From HGM13233 sp900762805 (GTDB lineage Bacteria; Bacillota; Clostridia; Oscillospirales; Ruminococcaceae): 64,000 nt of DNA. Within the stretch, counting starts at the first letter, position 1. Every line of letters starts with the position of its first letter. Under the pieces are notes generated by a model. It was not told where the DNA came from, did not search any database, and worked only from the letters and a program-made list of their open reading frames with translations. Below are positions 55,912-64,000 of this stretch, one piece after another. The translations under genes and the position numbers were made by a program. The DNA is taken from NCBI GenBank assembly GCA_937993755.1, contig CALKMA010000017.1, forward strand, positions 1 through 64,000, written 5' to 3'.

Positions 55912-57654
55912 ATGAAACAACTTATGACAGGAAACGAAGCGGCGGCCCGCGGCGCGTATGAGGGCGGCCTTGTGGTAGGCTCGGCCTACCCCGGCACACC
56001 AAGCACCGAAATATTCGAAAACCTGCCGCAGTATAAGGAAAAGCTCTACTGCGAGTGGGCGCCCAACGAAAAGGTGGCCGCCGAGGTGGCCTACGGTGCG
56101 TCCATTGCCGGGGTGCGCTCGCTTTGCGCCATGAAGCATGTGGGCGTAAACGTGGCGGCGGACCTCATATTCACCGCGGCCTACAACGGCGTCAGCGGCG
56201 GCTTTGTGATAGTATCCGCTGACGACCCGGACATGCATTCTTCCCAGAACGAGCAGGACAACCGCTATTACGCAAAGGCGGCGAAGCTGCCCATGATCGA
56301 GCCCTCGGACAGCCAGGAGTGCAAGGACTACATGAAGGAGGCCTTTGCGCTTTCGGAGCGGTTCAAGCTGCCGGTGCTGTTCAGGATGACCACACGGGTA
56401 TGCCACAGCAAGAGCCTTGTGGAGACGGGGGAGAGGGAGGAAGGCCCCGCCCTTGCGTACAGGCGGGACGTGCAGAACGTATGCACCCCCGCACAGGCAA
56501 AGAGGAACCATCCGGTGCTGGAGCAGAAGCTGAAGGACATAGAGGAATACGGCAGCACCTGCGGGCTGAACAGGCTTGAGATGGCAGGCAGCAAGGTGGG
56601 CGTCATTACCGCATCCATAGCCTACCAGTATGCAAAGGAGGCGTTCCCGGAGGATACGTCTTTCCTGAAGCTGGGGCTTACCTTCCCGCTGCCCCTGAAG
56701 CTTATACGGGACTTTGCGTCCAAGGTGGAAAAGCTGTATGTCGTCGAGGAGCTGGAGCCGTTCATGGAGGAGCAGATAAGGGCTGCCGGCATACCCTGCA
56801 CCGGTAAGGAGCTGATATCCAACATGTACGAGCTGAACCCGGAGCGGCTGCGTACAATGGTTTTCGGCACAGAGCCTGAAACAAAGGCGCTGCCGGTAAA
56901 GGCGGTGCCGCGTCCTCCGGCCCTCTGTCCCGGCTGCCCGCACCGCGGCTTCTTCTATGTGATGGGCAAGCGGAAGGACTTTGTGATATGCGGCGATATA
57001 GGCTGCTATACTTTGGGATGCGCACCCCCTCTGAACGCCATGGATACCGTAATATGCATGGGCGGCGGATTTTCCGTGGCCATGGGCATGTCAAAGGCGT
57101 TTGAAATGACAAAGCAGACCGGCAAAAAGGTGTTCGGCGTGGTTGGGGACTCGACCTTCTTCCACAGCGGCATAACCGGCGCCATAGACATACTCTACAA
57201 CAAGGGCAGGGTGATCCCCTGCGTGCTGGATAATTCCGTGACCGGCATGACGGGACAGCAGGACAACCCCGGCAGCGGCGAGACGCTTATGGGCGAGCCC
57301 ACCTTGCGCATCCTGCCGGAGAGCATACTCAAAGCCTGCGGCTATGAGAACATCATCATCGTAGATCCGAGGGACTTGAAGGCCATGCAGAAGGCAGTGG
57401 ACGACGCGCTCGCGAGCGAGGTTCCGGCGGCCATCATCACCCGGCGGCCATGTCTGCTCATAAAGAAAATAAAGCACGAGATACGTGAGTGCGTGGTAGA
57501 CCGGGATAAGTGCCGGAGTTGCCGGATGTGCCTGAAGGTGGGCTGCCCCGCGGTGTTCTTTAAGGAGGGCAAGTCCAGCATAGACCGGACCCTCTGTGTG
57601 GGCTGCGACGTGTGCGGTCAGGTCTGCCCATTCGGAGCCATAAAAAGGATATAG
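55912..57654 (+). CDS. iorA: Indolepyruvate ferredoxin oxidoreductase, alpha subunit
   Basis: A 580-residue TPP-dependent 2-oxoacid oxidoreductase. N-terminal pyrimidine-binding domain (MTGNEAAARGA, GSAYPGTPSTE), C-terminal TPP-pyrophosphate domain (GDIGCYTLG, VVGDSTFFHSG) and a final ferredoxin domain with two Cx2Cx2Cx3C clusters (KCRSCRMCLKVGC; CVGCDVCGQVC). With the beta subunit it converts aryl pyruvates from Trp, Phe and Tyr to aryl-acetyl-CoA and reduces ferredoxin. GAGAGGAGG precedes the ATG. Confidence 0.96.
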   Translation: MKQLMTGNEAAARGAYEGGLVVGSAYPGTPSTEIFENLPQYKEKLYCEWAPNEKVAAEVAYGASIAGVRSLCAMKHVGVNVAADLIFTAAYNGVSGGFVIVSADDPDMHSSQNEQDNRYYAKAAKLPMIEPSDSQECKDYMKEAFALSERFKLPVLFRMTTRVCHSKSLVETGEREEGPALAYRRDVQNVCTPAQAKRNHPVLEQKLKDIEEYGSTCGLNRLEMAGSKVGVITASIAYQYAKEAFPEDTSFLKLGLTFPLPLKLIRDFASKVEKLYVVEELEPFMEEQIRAAGIPCTGKELISNMYELNPERLRTMVFGTEPETKALPVKAVPRPPALCPGCPHRGFFYVMGKRKDFVICGDIGCYTLGCAPPLNAMDTVICMGGGFSVAMGMSKAFEMTKQTGKKVFGVVGDSTFFHSGITGAIDILYNKGRVIPCVLDNSVTGMTGQQDNPGSGETLMGEPTLRILPESILKACGYENIIIVDPRDLKAMQKAVDDALASEVPAAIITRRPCLLIKKIKHEIRECVVDRDKCRSCRMCLKVGCPAVFFKEGKSSIDRTLCVGCDVCGQVCPFGAIKRI

Positions 57655-57663
57655 GTGAAAGCC

Positions 57664-58236
57664 ATGGATAAAGTGACGAGCATACTGCTAACAGGCGTTG
57701 GCGGACAGGGAACCATATTGGTCAGCAGAATACTTACCCGGGGGCTGATCCGGGCGGGCTATGACGTCAAGATGAGCGAGGTACACGGCATGGCCCAGCG
57801 GGGCGGCAGCGTATCCACTCAGGTGCGCTTCGGCAGGAAGGTATATTCTCCCATCATAGGCCGCGGAGAAGCGGACATTATGGTGGCTTTTGAAAAGATG
57901 GAGGCGGTGCGCTACGCGGAGTTTTTAAAGCCCGGCGCCACGGTCATTGTGAACGACTACGAGATCATGCCCATGACAGTAGCCTCCGGCCTTGCGGAGT
58001 ACCCGGAAGGAGCCATAGAGGCGGTAAAGGCCGGCTTCCGCACCGTTGCTGTCAAGGCGGGGGACATAGCCGTGGAGCTTGGCAGCGCCCGCTGCATGAA
58101 CATCGTGCTGCTGGGGGCGATGGTAAAGGCCCTCGATATGACGGATATAGACTGGGAGAGCGTGATGAGAACACAGCTGAAGCCGGCCGTATTGGAGCTT
58201 AATCTAAAGGCCTTTCGGGCGGGGCTGGAGACTTAG
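57664..58236 (+). CDS. iorB: Indolepyruvate ferredoxin oxidoreductase, beta subunit
   Basis: 190 residues from ATG 57664 (AGGTGA 5 bases upstream); a GTG at 57655 is possible but lies inside that site. The gamma-domain motif LLTGVGGQGTILVSRIL and SEVHGMAQRGGSVSTQVRFG are characteristic. Completes the oxidoreductase with IorA. Confidence 0.95.
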   Translation: MDKVTSILLTGVGGQGTILVSRILTRGLIRAGYDVKMSEVHGMAQRGGSVSTQVRFGRKVYSPIIGRGEADIMVAFEKMEAVRYAEFLKPGATVIVNDYEIMPMTVASGLAEYPEGAIEAVKAGFRTVAVKAGDIAVELGSARCMNIVLLGAMVKALDMTDIDWESVMRTQLKPAVLELNLKAFRAGLET

Positions 58237-58251
58237 AAACGGAGCAATAGG

Positions 58252-59448
58252 ATGGTAAACCAGAAAGCGTTGAAATACGGCAGGGTGCGAAGCTGCATAC
58301 GCGACCTGTTCGAGTACGGCAGGCAGCAGGCGGCCATAGTCGGGCCGGAAAATGTGTTTGATTTCAGCCTGGGCAATCCCAGTGTACCGCCGCCCAGGGA
58401 GGTAAACGAGGCGCTCAAGGATATACTGGAAAATGAGCCGCCCCTGAAGGTCCACGGCTATACCAGCGCCGCCGGAGCGGATGACACACGGGACGCCATC
58501 GCCGCGGAGCTTACCCGCCGCACGGGCAGGCCGTTCACCAGGAGGAACATATATGTGACCTGCGGCGCGGCGGCGGCCCTGGTATCCACCCTCCGCGCCT
58601 TTTATACAGGTGAGGAGAGCGAGGCGGTGTGCATAGCCCCGTTCTTCCCGGAGTACACCTGCTTTATCGAAGCGGCGGGCTTAAAGAGCATCATCGTTCC
58701 GCCGGACATGAAGGCTTTCCAGATAGATTTCGGCGGGCTGGAGAGGGTGCTGAACATAAACACCCGCTGCGTTATCATAAACAGCCCCAACAACCCCACA
58801 GGCGCGGTATACACCGAGGAAACGCTCAAAAAGCTGGGTGAGCTGCTCGCGCGAAAGAGCGCCGAGACGGGACACACCATATATCTCATCTCGGACGAAC
58901 CATACCGGGAGCTTGTATATGCCGGAACGAGGGTTCCTTTCGTGCCGGACTATTATCGTAACACGATCATCTGCTATTCTTACAGTAAAAGCTTCTCCAT
59001 ACCCGGCGACCGCATAGGCTATATGTGCGTGCCGGACTGCATGGAAAGCTTTGACGATGTGTGCGATGCCACGGCGGGAGCCGCCCGCGCCTGCGGCTAT
59101 GTCTGCGCCCCCGCCATCATGCAGCGGGTCATAGCCCGATGCGCCCATGTCATGCCCGATTTGGAGCTCTACGAGCGCAACAGGAAGCTGCTGTATGAGA
59201 GTCTGAGCGAAATGGGCTATGATTGTGTAAAGCCGGAGGGAGCGTTTTATCTGTTTGTAAAGTCTCCGACCGGCTCCGCCAGGGAGTTTTCGGATATGGC
59301 GCGGAGGTACAATGTATTGATCGCGCCCGGCGATGACTTCGGGTGCCCGGAGTATGTCCGCATATCCTACTGTGTAGATACCGACATGGTGAAGCGCTCG
59401 CTGCCGCTGTTTGAAAGGCTGATGAAAGAGGCGGCGGCACAAGAGTAG
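58252..59448 (+). CDS. Class I/II aminotransferase
   Basis: A 398-residue PLP aminotransferase. SPNNPTGAVY and the PLP lysine segment YSYSKSFSIPGDRIGY are conserved; FDFSLGNPSVPPP starts the catalytic domain. As last gene of the operon it most likely makes the 2-oxo acid that IorAB oxidises, so an aromatic amino acid is the probable substrate. GGAGC-type ribosome site is weak. Confidence 0.93.
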   Translation: MVNQKALKYGRVRSCIRDLFEYGRQQAAIVGPENVFDFSLGNPSVPPPREVNEALKDILENEPPLKVHGYTSAAGADDTRDAIAAELTRRTGRPFTRRNIYVTCGAAAALVSTLRAFYTGEESEAVCIAPFFPEYTCFIEAAGLKSIIVPPDMKAFQIDFGGLERVLNINTRCVIINSPNNPTGAVYTEETLKKLGELLARKSAETGHTIYLISDEPYRELVYAGTRVPFVPDYYRNTIICYSYSKSFSIPGDRIGYMCVPDCMESFDDVCDATAGAARACGYVCAPAIMQRVIARCAHVMPDLELYERNRKLLYESLSEMGYDCVKPEGAFYLFVKSPTGSAREFSDMARRYNVLIAPGDDFGCPEYVRISYCVDTDMVKRSLPLFERLMKEAAAQE

Positions 59449-59571
59449 ATCCAAAGGGTGAAATGGAGCTTGCCGCTAAAAACGACATGCTTCCCCTGAA
59501 GGGGCGGGCAGCGGGAGCTTGCAGCGTGGAAAATGAAACGGCAGACTGAACAGCAGAAGCGGCATAATAAA

Positions 59572-59601
59572 GGCGGGAACGATGTTCCCGCCCTTGCTTT
59601 T
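59572..59601 (+). terminator. Terminator of the fermentation operon
   Basis: GGCGGGAAC-GAT-GTTCCCGCC followed by CTTGCTTTT. The remaining gap to 59794 shows no gene. Confidence 0.85.
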
Positions 59602-59794
59602 CATGGCACAGTCTCAATAGAAATGATAAATCCGAATATACCACCCACTTGGATAGTGCAGTTCGGATTATCATTGTTTGGCAGCAGTTGATTATAATGA
59701 TACGGTTTCAGAGGGCTTCATTTGACTCATTCAAAAAAGAAGCCATAGCCGTGGAAGTGGAACCCTGCTTATCCGGTCGTCAAGCTGGAATTTG

Positions 59795-60436
59795 TCAGCC
59801 TAATTGCTTCTTGATTTCAGCTTTCACTTTATCCAAATCACTGCAAGTCAAGATTGGAATCAGCCGGTTGATTTCGTCAATGCTCCTATCCCACCACTTG
59901 AATCTCAGCAGCAATTCAATCAGTTCATCGTCAAAGCGTTTTTGAATTGCTCTTGCAGGATTCCCAACGACCTTCGTATATGGTGGAACATCACTTCCCA
60001 CAACGCTGTTTGCACCAATGATTGCACCATCTCCAATGTGAACGCCGGGAAGGATTACCGAATTTTGCCCGATCCAAACATCATTTTCGATAACGGTATC
60101 TCCTTTTAATGGCAGATCCGTCTTTGCAGGCGGCGACATTTCCCATCCCTCCAAGGTATAGAACGGGAATGTAGAGACGGCGTTCATCTGATGGTTTGCA
60201 CCGTTCATCACAAACTCAACTCCGGCGGCGATTTGACAGAACTTTCCGATGATGAGTTTGTCATCATTCCACTCGTATAAGTGTGAAACATGACTTTCAA
60301 AATCCGAATCGGCAATATAAGTAAAGTCCCCGACAATAATATTCGGATTTGTAATCGTCGGCTTCACATATATTTCTTTATCATACCCTGCAATTGGATG
60401 GATTGTATTGGGGTTTGGGTGTTTTCCGTCTTTCAT
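59795..60436 (-). CDS. Vat-like xenobiotic acetyltransferase
   Basis: 213 residues of left-handed beta-helix repeats. The match to streptogramin A acetyltransferases is close: KPTITNPNIIVGDFTYI, KLIIGKFCQIAAG, FVMNGANHQM with the catalytic His, LPLKGDTVIENDVWIG and GDGAIIGANSVV. Such enzymes acetylate virginiamycin M-type antibiotics; chloramphenicol is an alternative substrate in the CatB branch. AAGAGGT precedes the ATG. A truncated integrase lies behind it, a sign of transfer. Confidence 0.85.
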   Translation of the reverse strand: MKDGKHPNPNTIHPIAGYDKEIYVKPTITNPNIIVGDFTYIADSDFESHVSHLYEWNDDKLIIGKFCQIAAGVEFVMNGANHQMNAVSTFPFYTLEGWEMSPPAKTDLPLKGDTVIENDVWIGQNSVILPGVHIGDGAIIGANSVVGSDVPPYTKVVGNPARAIQKRFDDELIELLLRFKWWDRSIDEINRLIPILTCSDLDKVKAEIKKQLG

Positions 60437-60537
60437 CTTAACTACCTCTTCAAATTCCGATTTGTCTATTTAACCCTCTGCAAACTCTGTATTTTCAAGG
60501 CTTTTTGCCTGTGTAATTCTCAAACCTTATGCATTTT

Positions 60538-60570
60538 CCCTTGTTTTTCCCTTACGAGCCGAAACAAGGG
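60538..60570. repeat. Inverted repeat between vat-like gene and integrase remnant
   Basis: CCCTTGTTT and AAACAAGGG, 9-bp arms around a 15-base loop; AAACTTTTTATT follows on the + strand. Possibly a terminator or an element end. Confidence 0.5.
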
Positions 60571-60580
60571 AAACTTTTTA

Positions 60581-60820
60581 TTATTCGCCGCCGACGACCT
60601 TATCCAGCAGTCTTGCGGAAGTACGCCTCGCTTCCCTTGTAGCGTGAGCGTAGATATTCATTGTGGTACTGACGTCAGCGTGTCCGAGAAGCTCCTGCAC
60701 ATCTTTCGGCGCTGCCCCATTTGAGAGCAGATTGCTTGTGAATGTGTGACGAAGATGGTTTGGCTTTTCGAACATTATTGCCGGCGGGGATATAAAGCCG
60801 CCCTGGCGGTATTGCTGCAA
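60581..60820 (-). pseudogene. Tyrosine integrase, C-terminal remnant
   Basis: The last 60 residues of a conjugative-transposon-type integrase: HLRHTFTSNLL with His and Arg, ELLGHADVSTTM and the nucleophile Tyr in NIYAHAT. Everything before KPNH is unrelated, and the first catalytic Arg is missing, so the gene is 5' truncated. Confidence 0.85.
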
Positions 60821-60868
60821 AATGATATTTCATAATTTTTCTCGATGGGCCGTTTCTTGATAGAACGG

Positions 60869-61699
60869 CTACAGCCAGGCCTTTGCAAGCTCCTCTCCCG
60901 GCATGGAGACAAGCGTCTCAAGCTCTGCGCCGTTTTTTACCGACAGATGCGTAAGGTATAGCCCGACATAATATCCTACCACCGGGAAAGGTTCATCCAC
61001 GGATGCTGCGGTAAAATATTCTTTCATGGTTTCGGGGGATATTGGCTTATCCTTGTCCATAATCAGTTTTTCCATCAATGTGTCCGTGTTCTTCATTAGA
61101 TTATCCGATTGTGCTTCGGATACAGCTAATGCTTTTGCTACGTTTATTCTGTTCCATTCCGGCTTGCGAGCCCATAAAGATGCATAGGATGCGAGTCCCT
61201 CCTCAATGGCCCTTGAGAGCACGGTTTCGGAAGAACGATCCCGTATGATATGATGCCGCAGCATATGGGTCATCTCGTGCGGGACAAAGAGATCGAGCCA
61301 TTCTTTGCTTAACGGCCTGTCGATCCCGATATAGAGGATGGGCAAACCCTCATCGGCAGGGATCGCGCAGCCGCCGATATTGGACAATTCCAAGCCCAGG
61401 AGGAAAGTAAAGTCAAAGTCGGCGTGCATGCTTTTTGCAAACCTGTCTACGGCGGCGGCTGCATAATCGGCCATTCCCTGCTTATAATTATCCTCCGCCG
61501 TCCGCAAAAGCTTTTGGAAATCTGTCTGCTCGATGATGGGCCTCAGCCTTTCTATCGGCTGACAATATAAGTAACGGAATACGCCTTGAAAGAAGGCACG
61601 GTATTTTTGTGTATAGGCTTTATAGGCTTCAAACTTTTCGGTTTCTTCCGCCTCTTTGCATAAGATCCTGTAGTTGTCGATCATGTGCAGTATTTTCAT
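60869..61699 (-). CDS. Putative HExxH zinc metallopeptidase
   Basis: 276 residues, soluble, with the zinc-protease motif PHEMTHMLRHH and a later EEGLASYAS whose Glu is a plausible third ligand. The layout recalls DUF2268-type gluzincins, not a well-characterised group. No signal peptide. The substrate is unknown. The gap 61700-61954 upstream shows no gene. Confidence 0.75.
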   Translation of the reverse strand: MKILHMIDNYRILCKEAEETEKFEAYKAYTQKYRAFFQGVFRYLYCQPIERLRPIIEQTDFQKLLRTAEDNYKQGMADYAAAAVDRFAKSMHADFDFTFLLGLELSNIGGCAIPADEGLPILYIGIDRPLSKEWLDLFVPHEMTHMLRHHIIRDRSSETVLSRAIEEGLASYASLWARKPEWNRINVAKALAVSEAQSDNLMKNTDTLMEKLIMDKDKPISPETMKEYFTAASVDEPFPVVGYYVGLYLTHLSVKNGAELETLVSMPGEELAKAWL

Positions 61700-61954
61700 A
61701 TTCGCCTCCTGTCGATCTTGATTTTTTCCATTGAAAGCGCAGCATATGCAGGGGTCGGCTGCAAGCAGCCAACGAAGCAGCGCTGTTGGGATGCCAGAAG
61801 GATTGATGCCTCTCTGTTTTTCAGCCTTAAAAGCCGCCGCAAAGCGAAAAGAGTCTCCTTGACAGCTTGCACCGGTCTTTGCGGCCGCGCCCTTTTCCCA
61901 TCTCGCCCGCCGTGACCGCTCCTGCGGCGGGGCGCTTGGCTGTGTCTGCTTCGG

Positions 61955-62884
61955 CTATGCTCCGGCCAGGAGGTGCAGGTTGCGGAGCAAGGGGTCGGAG
62001 ATGGCGTCGTTCACCGAGCGGGCGTGGCTGCCGAGATCGCCGCAGTCAGCCCTGGTGATGCCCTGCTCCTTCAGCTCCGCTATCACCAGCGCGGCGATAT
62101 CCGCTACGATACCGGCCTTTGCTTCGGCCAGCGCCGGTGTATTCTCACACGTCAGCAGGAAGGTGAGGGGGTCAGCCAGCTCGCATAGCCTGGGCAGGCT
62201 GCGCAGCCCGCGGAAAGCCCACTTATAAAAGGGACAGAAGCGCCGGCTGAGCAGAAAGCTTGCCGCCAGCGTGTGGATCACGAAGTCATACAGCGCCAGC
62301 TGCGCCGCGCCCTCCTCGCCGTGGGCCAGACAGCGGGTGTAGTTGTACTGCCCGCCCTGCGCCATCAGCGCCAGGTGCGCCGCCAGCTTTTTCAGGTGGA
62401 CATCCTCCGGCATCGACAAAAGAGCCTGCCGGATGCGCATGAAATCACTGTCGCCCGCGGCAAAGATCTCGCCGTTGACGGCCTCGGCCAGCGCGCTGTC
62501 GGGAATCGAGAGCCACGCCTGCCTGTCGGCCGGCCCCGTCGGGCTGCCGGTGTGCGTGCGGTAAAAGTCGCCGGTGCGGATGACGCCGCGCCGCCCCGCC
62601 TGTGCAATAAGGGGGCGCGACAAGCCCATGAATTCGCGCGGCAGCCGGGCGTAGGCGCGCTCCAGCCGGAATTCGGTGCGCGAGTCAAGTGTGTCCGGGA
62701 TGAACAGGCAGAAGCCCGGCGCAAAATCATGATCGTGCGACAGCTCGTCATCGAAGCCGAAGCATTCCGAGCCGCTTCCGACCAGCCCGGCCGTCAGCTG
62801 CGGCAGCAGCTCCGGGAACTGCTCGTGCAGCATGGGCGCGCCGAACTGCTCGTAGTAGGCACGCGCTATGTCAATGCCCCGCAT
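61955..62884 (-). CDS. DUF4037 nucleotidyltransferase-like protein
   Basis: 309 residues from ATG 62884 (CGGAGG upstream). The N-terminal LVGSGSECFGFDDELSHDHDF has the GS-x(n)-D-x-D layout of the nucleotidyltransferase fold, and the rest is helical DUF4037. Such proteins are often paired with TPR proteins; here it overlaps one by 14 bp. Activity and partner are unknown; antibiotic nucleotidyl- or protein-modifying transferases are possibilities. Confidence 0.8.
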   Translation of the reverse strand: MRGIDIARAYYEQFGAPMLHEQFPELLPQLTAGLVGSGSECFGFDDELSHDHDFAPGFCLFIPDTLDSRTEFRLERAYARLPREFMGLSRPLIAQAGRRGVIRTGDFYRTHTGSPTGPADRQAWLSIPDSALAEAVNGEIFAAGDSDFMRIRQALLSMPEDVHLKKLAAHLALMAQGGQYNYTRCLAHGEEGAAQLALYDFVIHTLAASFLLSRRFCPFYKWAFRGLRSLPRLCELADPLTFLLTCENTPALAEAKAGIVADIAALVIAELKEQGITRADCGDLGSHARSVNDAISDPLLRNLHLLAGA

Positions 62885-63707
62885 AGATGTCCTCCGAGAG
62901 CCGCCGGAGGTCGGTGGCAGTGATAAAGCGGCCGTAGTAATCAAAGGTCGGCGCGCACTTTTCATAGACAAAGGCGAGATTGCCGCAGCGGCGGTTGTCG
63001 GGGTCGAACAGCAGCTCCTCGGCGCGGTCGAGCAGCCCGATCACGGCGGCTTCGGCGGCCTCGAAGCCGTCGCGTGCCTCCAGCGCGTTGGCAAGGTTGA
63101 GACAGGTGATGGCGGCCTCCGGCCGGCTGCCGGGGTCGGCCGTCATAATGGAGAGCGCCTTTTCATAAAGGCCGACGGCACGGTCGTGCTGCCCCAGCGA
63201 CACGCAGGGCAGCGCCATATTGTTATACAGCCCGCCGAGGCGCAGGTCGCCCGGCTCCAGATACTGCTCAAAGACGGCCTGCGCCGCCTCGTAGCGCGTC
63301 AGGGCATCGGCGCTGTTTCCGAAGGTCTGGCAGACGGTGCCGGCGTTGAGCAGCATGGTGCCGCCCGTCACCGAATCGCGCAATGAGAGGCTGTCGAGCA
63401 GCTCGTCGATGCGCTGCACACCGGCCATCGCCGGCTCCTTCAGTCCCCTTTTGCGAAGCAGGCCGACCAGCTCGCTCAAAACGGCCAGCTCGCCGCGGCG
63501 GTCATGCCCGGCGCGGGCCTGTTCGAGCCAGCCTTCAAGGTGGCGCTGCGCGCCGGCGACGTCATTGCGGTCGAAATAGCGGTCGAGCCGGTCAAGCACC
63601 CGCGCGATGGGAATGGGGATGACGTGAGCCTCCCCGTCCGGCTCGTAAAAGTCGGTGCAGGCAGGGCAGACGGGTTCCTTGTAGTCTTCTGGCAGTAATT
63701 CCGGCAT
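62871..63707 (-). CDS. Tetratricopeptide repeat protein
   Basis: 278 residues from ATG 63707 (AAGGAGG upstream). An N-terminal CPAC-type Cys pair is followed by about five TPR-like helix pairs (for example YNNMALPCVSLGQHDRAVGLYEKALSIM). Translationally coupled to the DUF4037 gene, so the two likely form a complex with the TPR as scaffold. Confidence 0.85.
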   Translation of the reverse strand: MPELLPEDYKEPVCPACTDFYEPDGEAHVIPIPIARVLDRLDRYFDRNDVAGAQRHLEGWLEQARAGHDRRGELAVLSELVGLLRKRGLKEPAMAGVQRIDELLDSLSLRDSVTGGTMLLNAGTVCQTFGNSADALTRYEAAQAVFEQYLEPGDLRLGGLYNNMALPCVSLGQHDRAVGLYEKALSIMTADPGSRPEAAITCLNLANALEARDGFEAAEAAVIGLLDRAEELLFDPDNRRCGNLAFVYEKCAPTFDYYGRFITATDLRRLSEDIYAGH

Positions 63708-63738
63708 GGCGGGCCTCCTTGTGCGTTTGCTTGTCAAT

Positions 63739-63767
63739 ATCCTACCACATTTGCCGCCGCTGCACAA
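63739..63767 (-). promoter_or_regulatory. Promoter of the TPR-DUF4037 operon
   Basis: Minus strand TTGTGC (63762-63767), 17-bp spacer, TAGGAT (63739-63744). The rest of the window to 64000 shows no supported gene. Confidence 0.6.
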
Positions 63768-64000
63768 TGACAATGTTCAGGATAGACGTCCCTTGGCCGG
63801 CGGCGGGACCGCCCCGATGTGCCGGCGGCGCGGGTCGGGGGAAGGCTTTCGGAAACCGGAAATGTCCTTGCCGATGTCCCGTTTGCTCTGTGCCGTTGAC
63901 GGCGCCGCTTTTTGCGGTCTGTGCCGGTGCCGGCGTCGGGCTGCCCTTTTCCAAAGCCGGCGTCGGCCGCCCTCATTTCCCGCGGGGCTGCTCCTGAAAA

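Overview
The window reads as chromosome of a GC-rich anaerobic Firmicute, most likely a gut Clostridium of the Oscillospirales/Ruminococcaceae type. The evidence is T-box control of hisS-aspS, small clostridial families (DUF1292, DUF4830, ThiT), AGGAGG-type ribosome sites with several TTG and GTG starts, butyrate-type kinase and phosphotransacylase, and starch-binding modules. This placement is an inference from gene content; no rRNA is present.

The left two thirds (1-40.7 kb) is mostly ordinary chromosome. It holds a heterodimeric ABC exporter (5' partial), LemA with a DUF2207 membrane protein, and a non-coding 103-bp tandem repeat array. A sulfur block follows: cysK, an HD protein, mnmA, tcdA and an IscR-like Rrf2 regulator, with related palindromes in front of cysK and of the regulator itself. 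Next come a NERD protein, a glycogen unit (glgP and a GH13 enzyme, with a CRE-like site), a ZapA-like coiled-coil protein, dut-maf-minD-like-mgsA, a T-box leader with hisS-aspS-MGMT, DUF4830, DUF1292, cdd, a TPP-riboswitch-controlled thiT, nth, glyA-rarA-diacylglycerol kinase-MFS, typA, pepF and a rhomboid-like protein.

From tRNA-Leu(GAG) at 40.7 kb to about 61.8 kb the character changes to a composite accessory region. It contains an intact tyrosine integrase next to the tRNA, an isolated phage endolysin-holin cassette, serine-recombinase and SGNH-hydrolase fragments, a starch island (three-module CBM26 surface protein, maltodextrin ABC importer without its ATPase, neopullulanase-like GH13, LacI regulator) and an XRE regulator. 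After these comes a five-gene fermentation operon (acyl kinase, phosphotransacylase, indolepyruvate ferredoxin oxidoreductase A and B, aminotransferase), then a Vat-like acetyltransferase, a truncated integrase and a putative metallopeptidase. The window closes with a DUF4037-TPR pair in the GC-rich style of the left part.

The most notable points are: the fermentation operon, which reads as a complete oxidative amino-acid pathway to ATP, probably for aromatic amino acids; the shared Rrf2-type palindromes; the 103-bp array, whose copies preserve three hairpins with one compensatory change; and the intact lysis cassette left beside an integrase without any phage structural genes.
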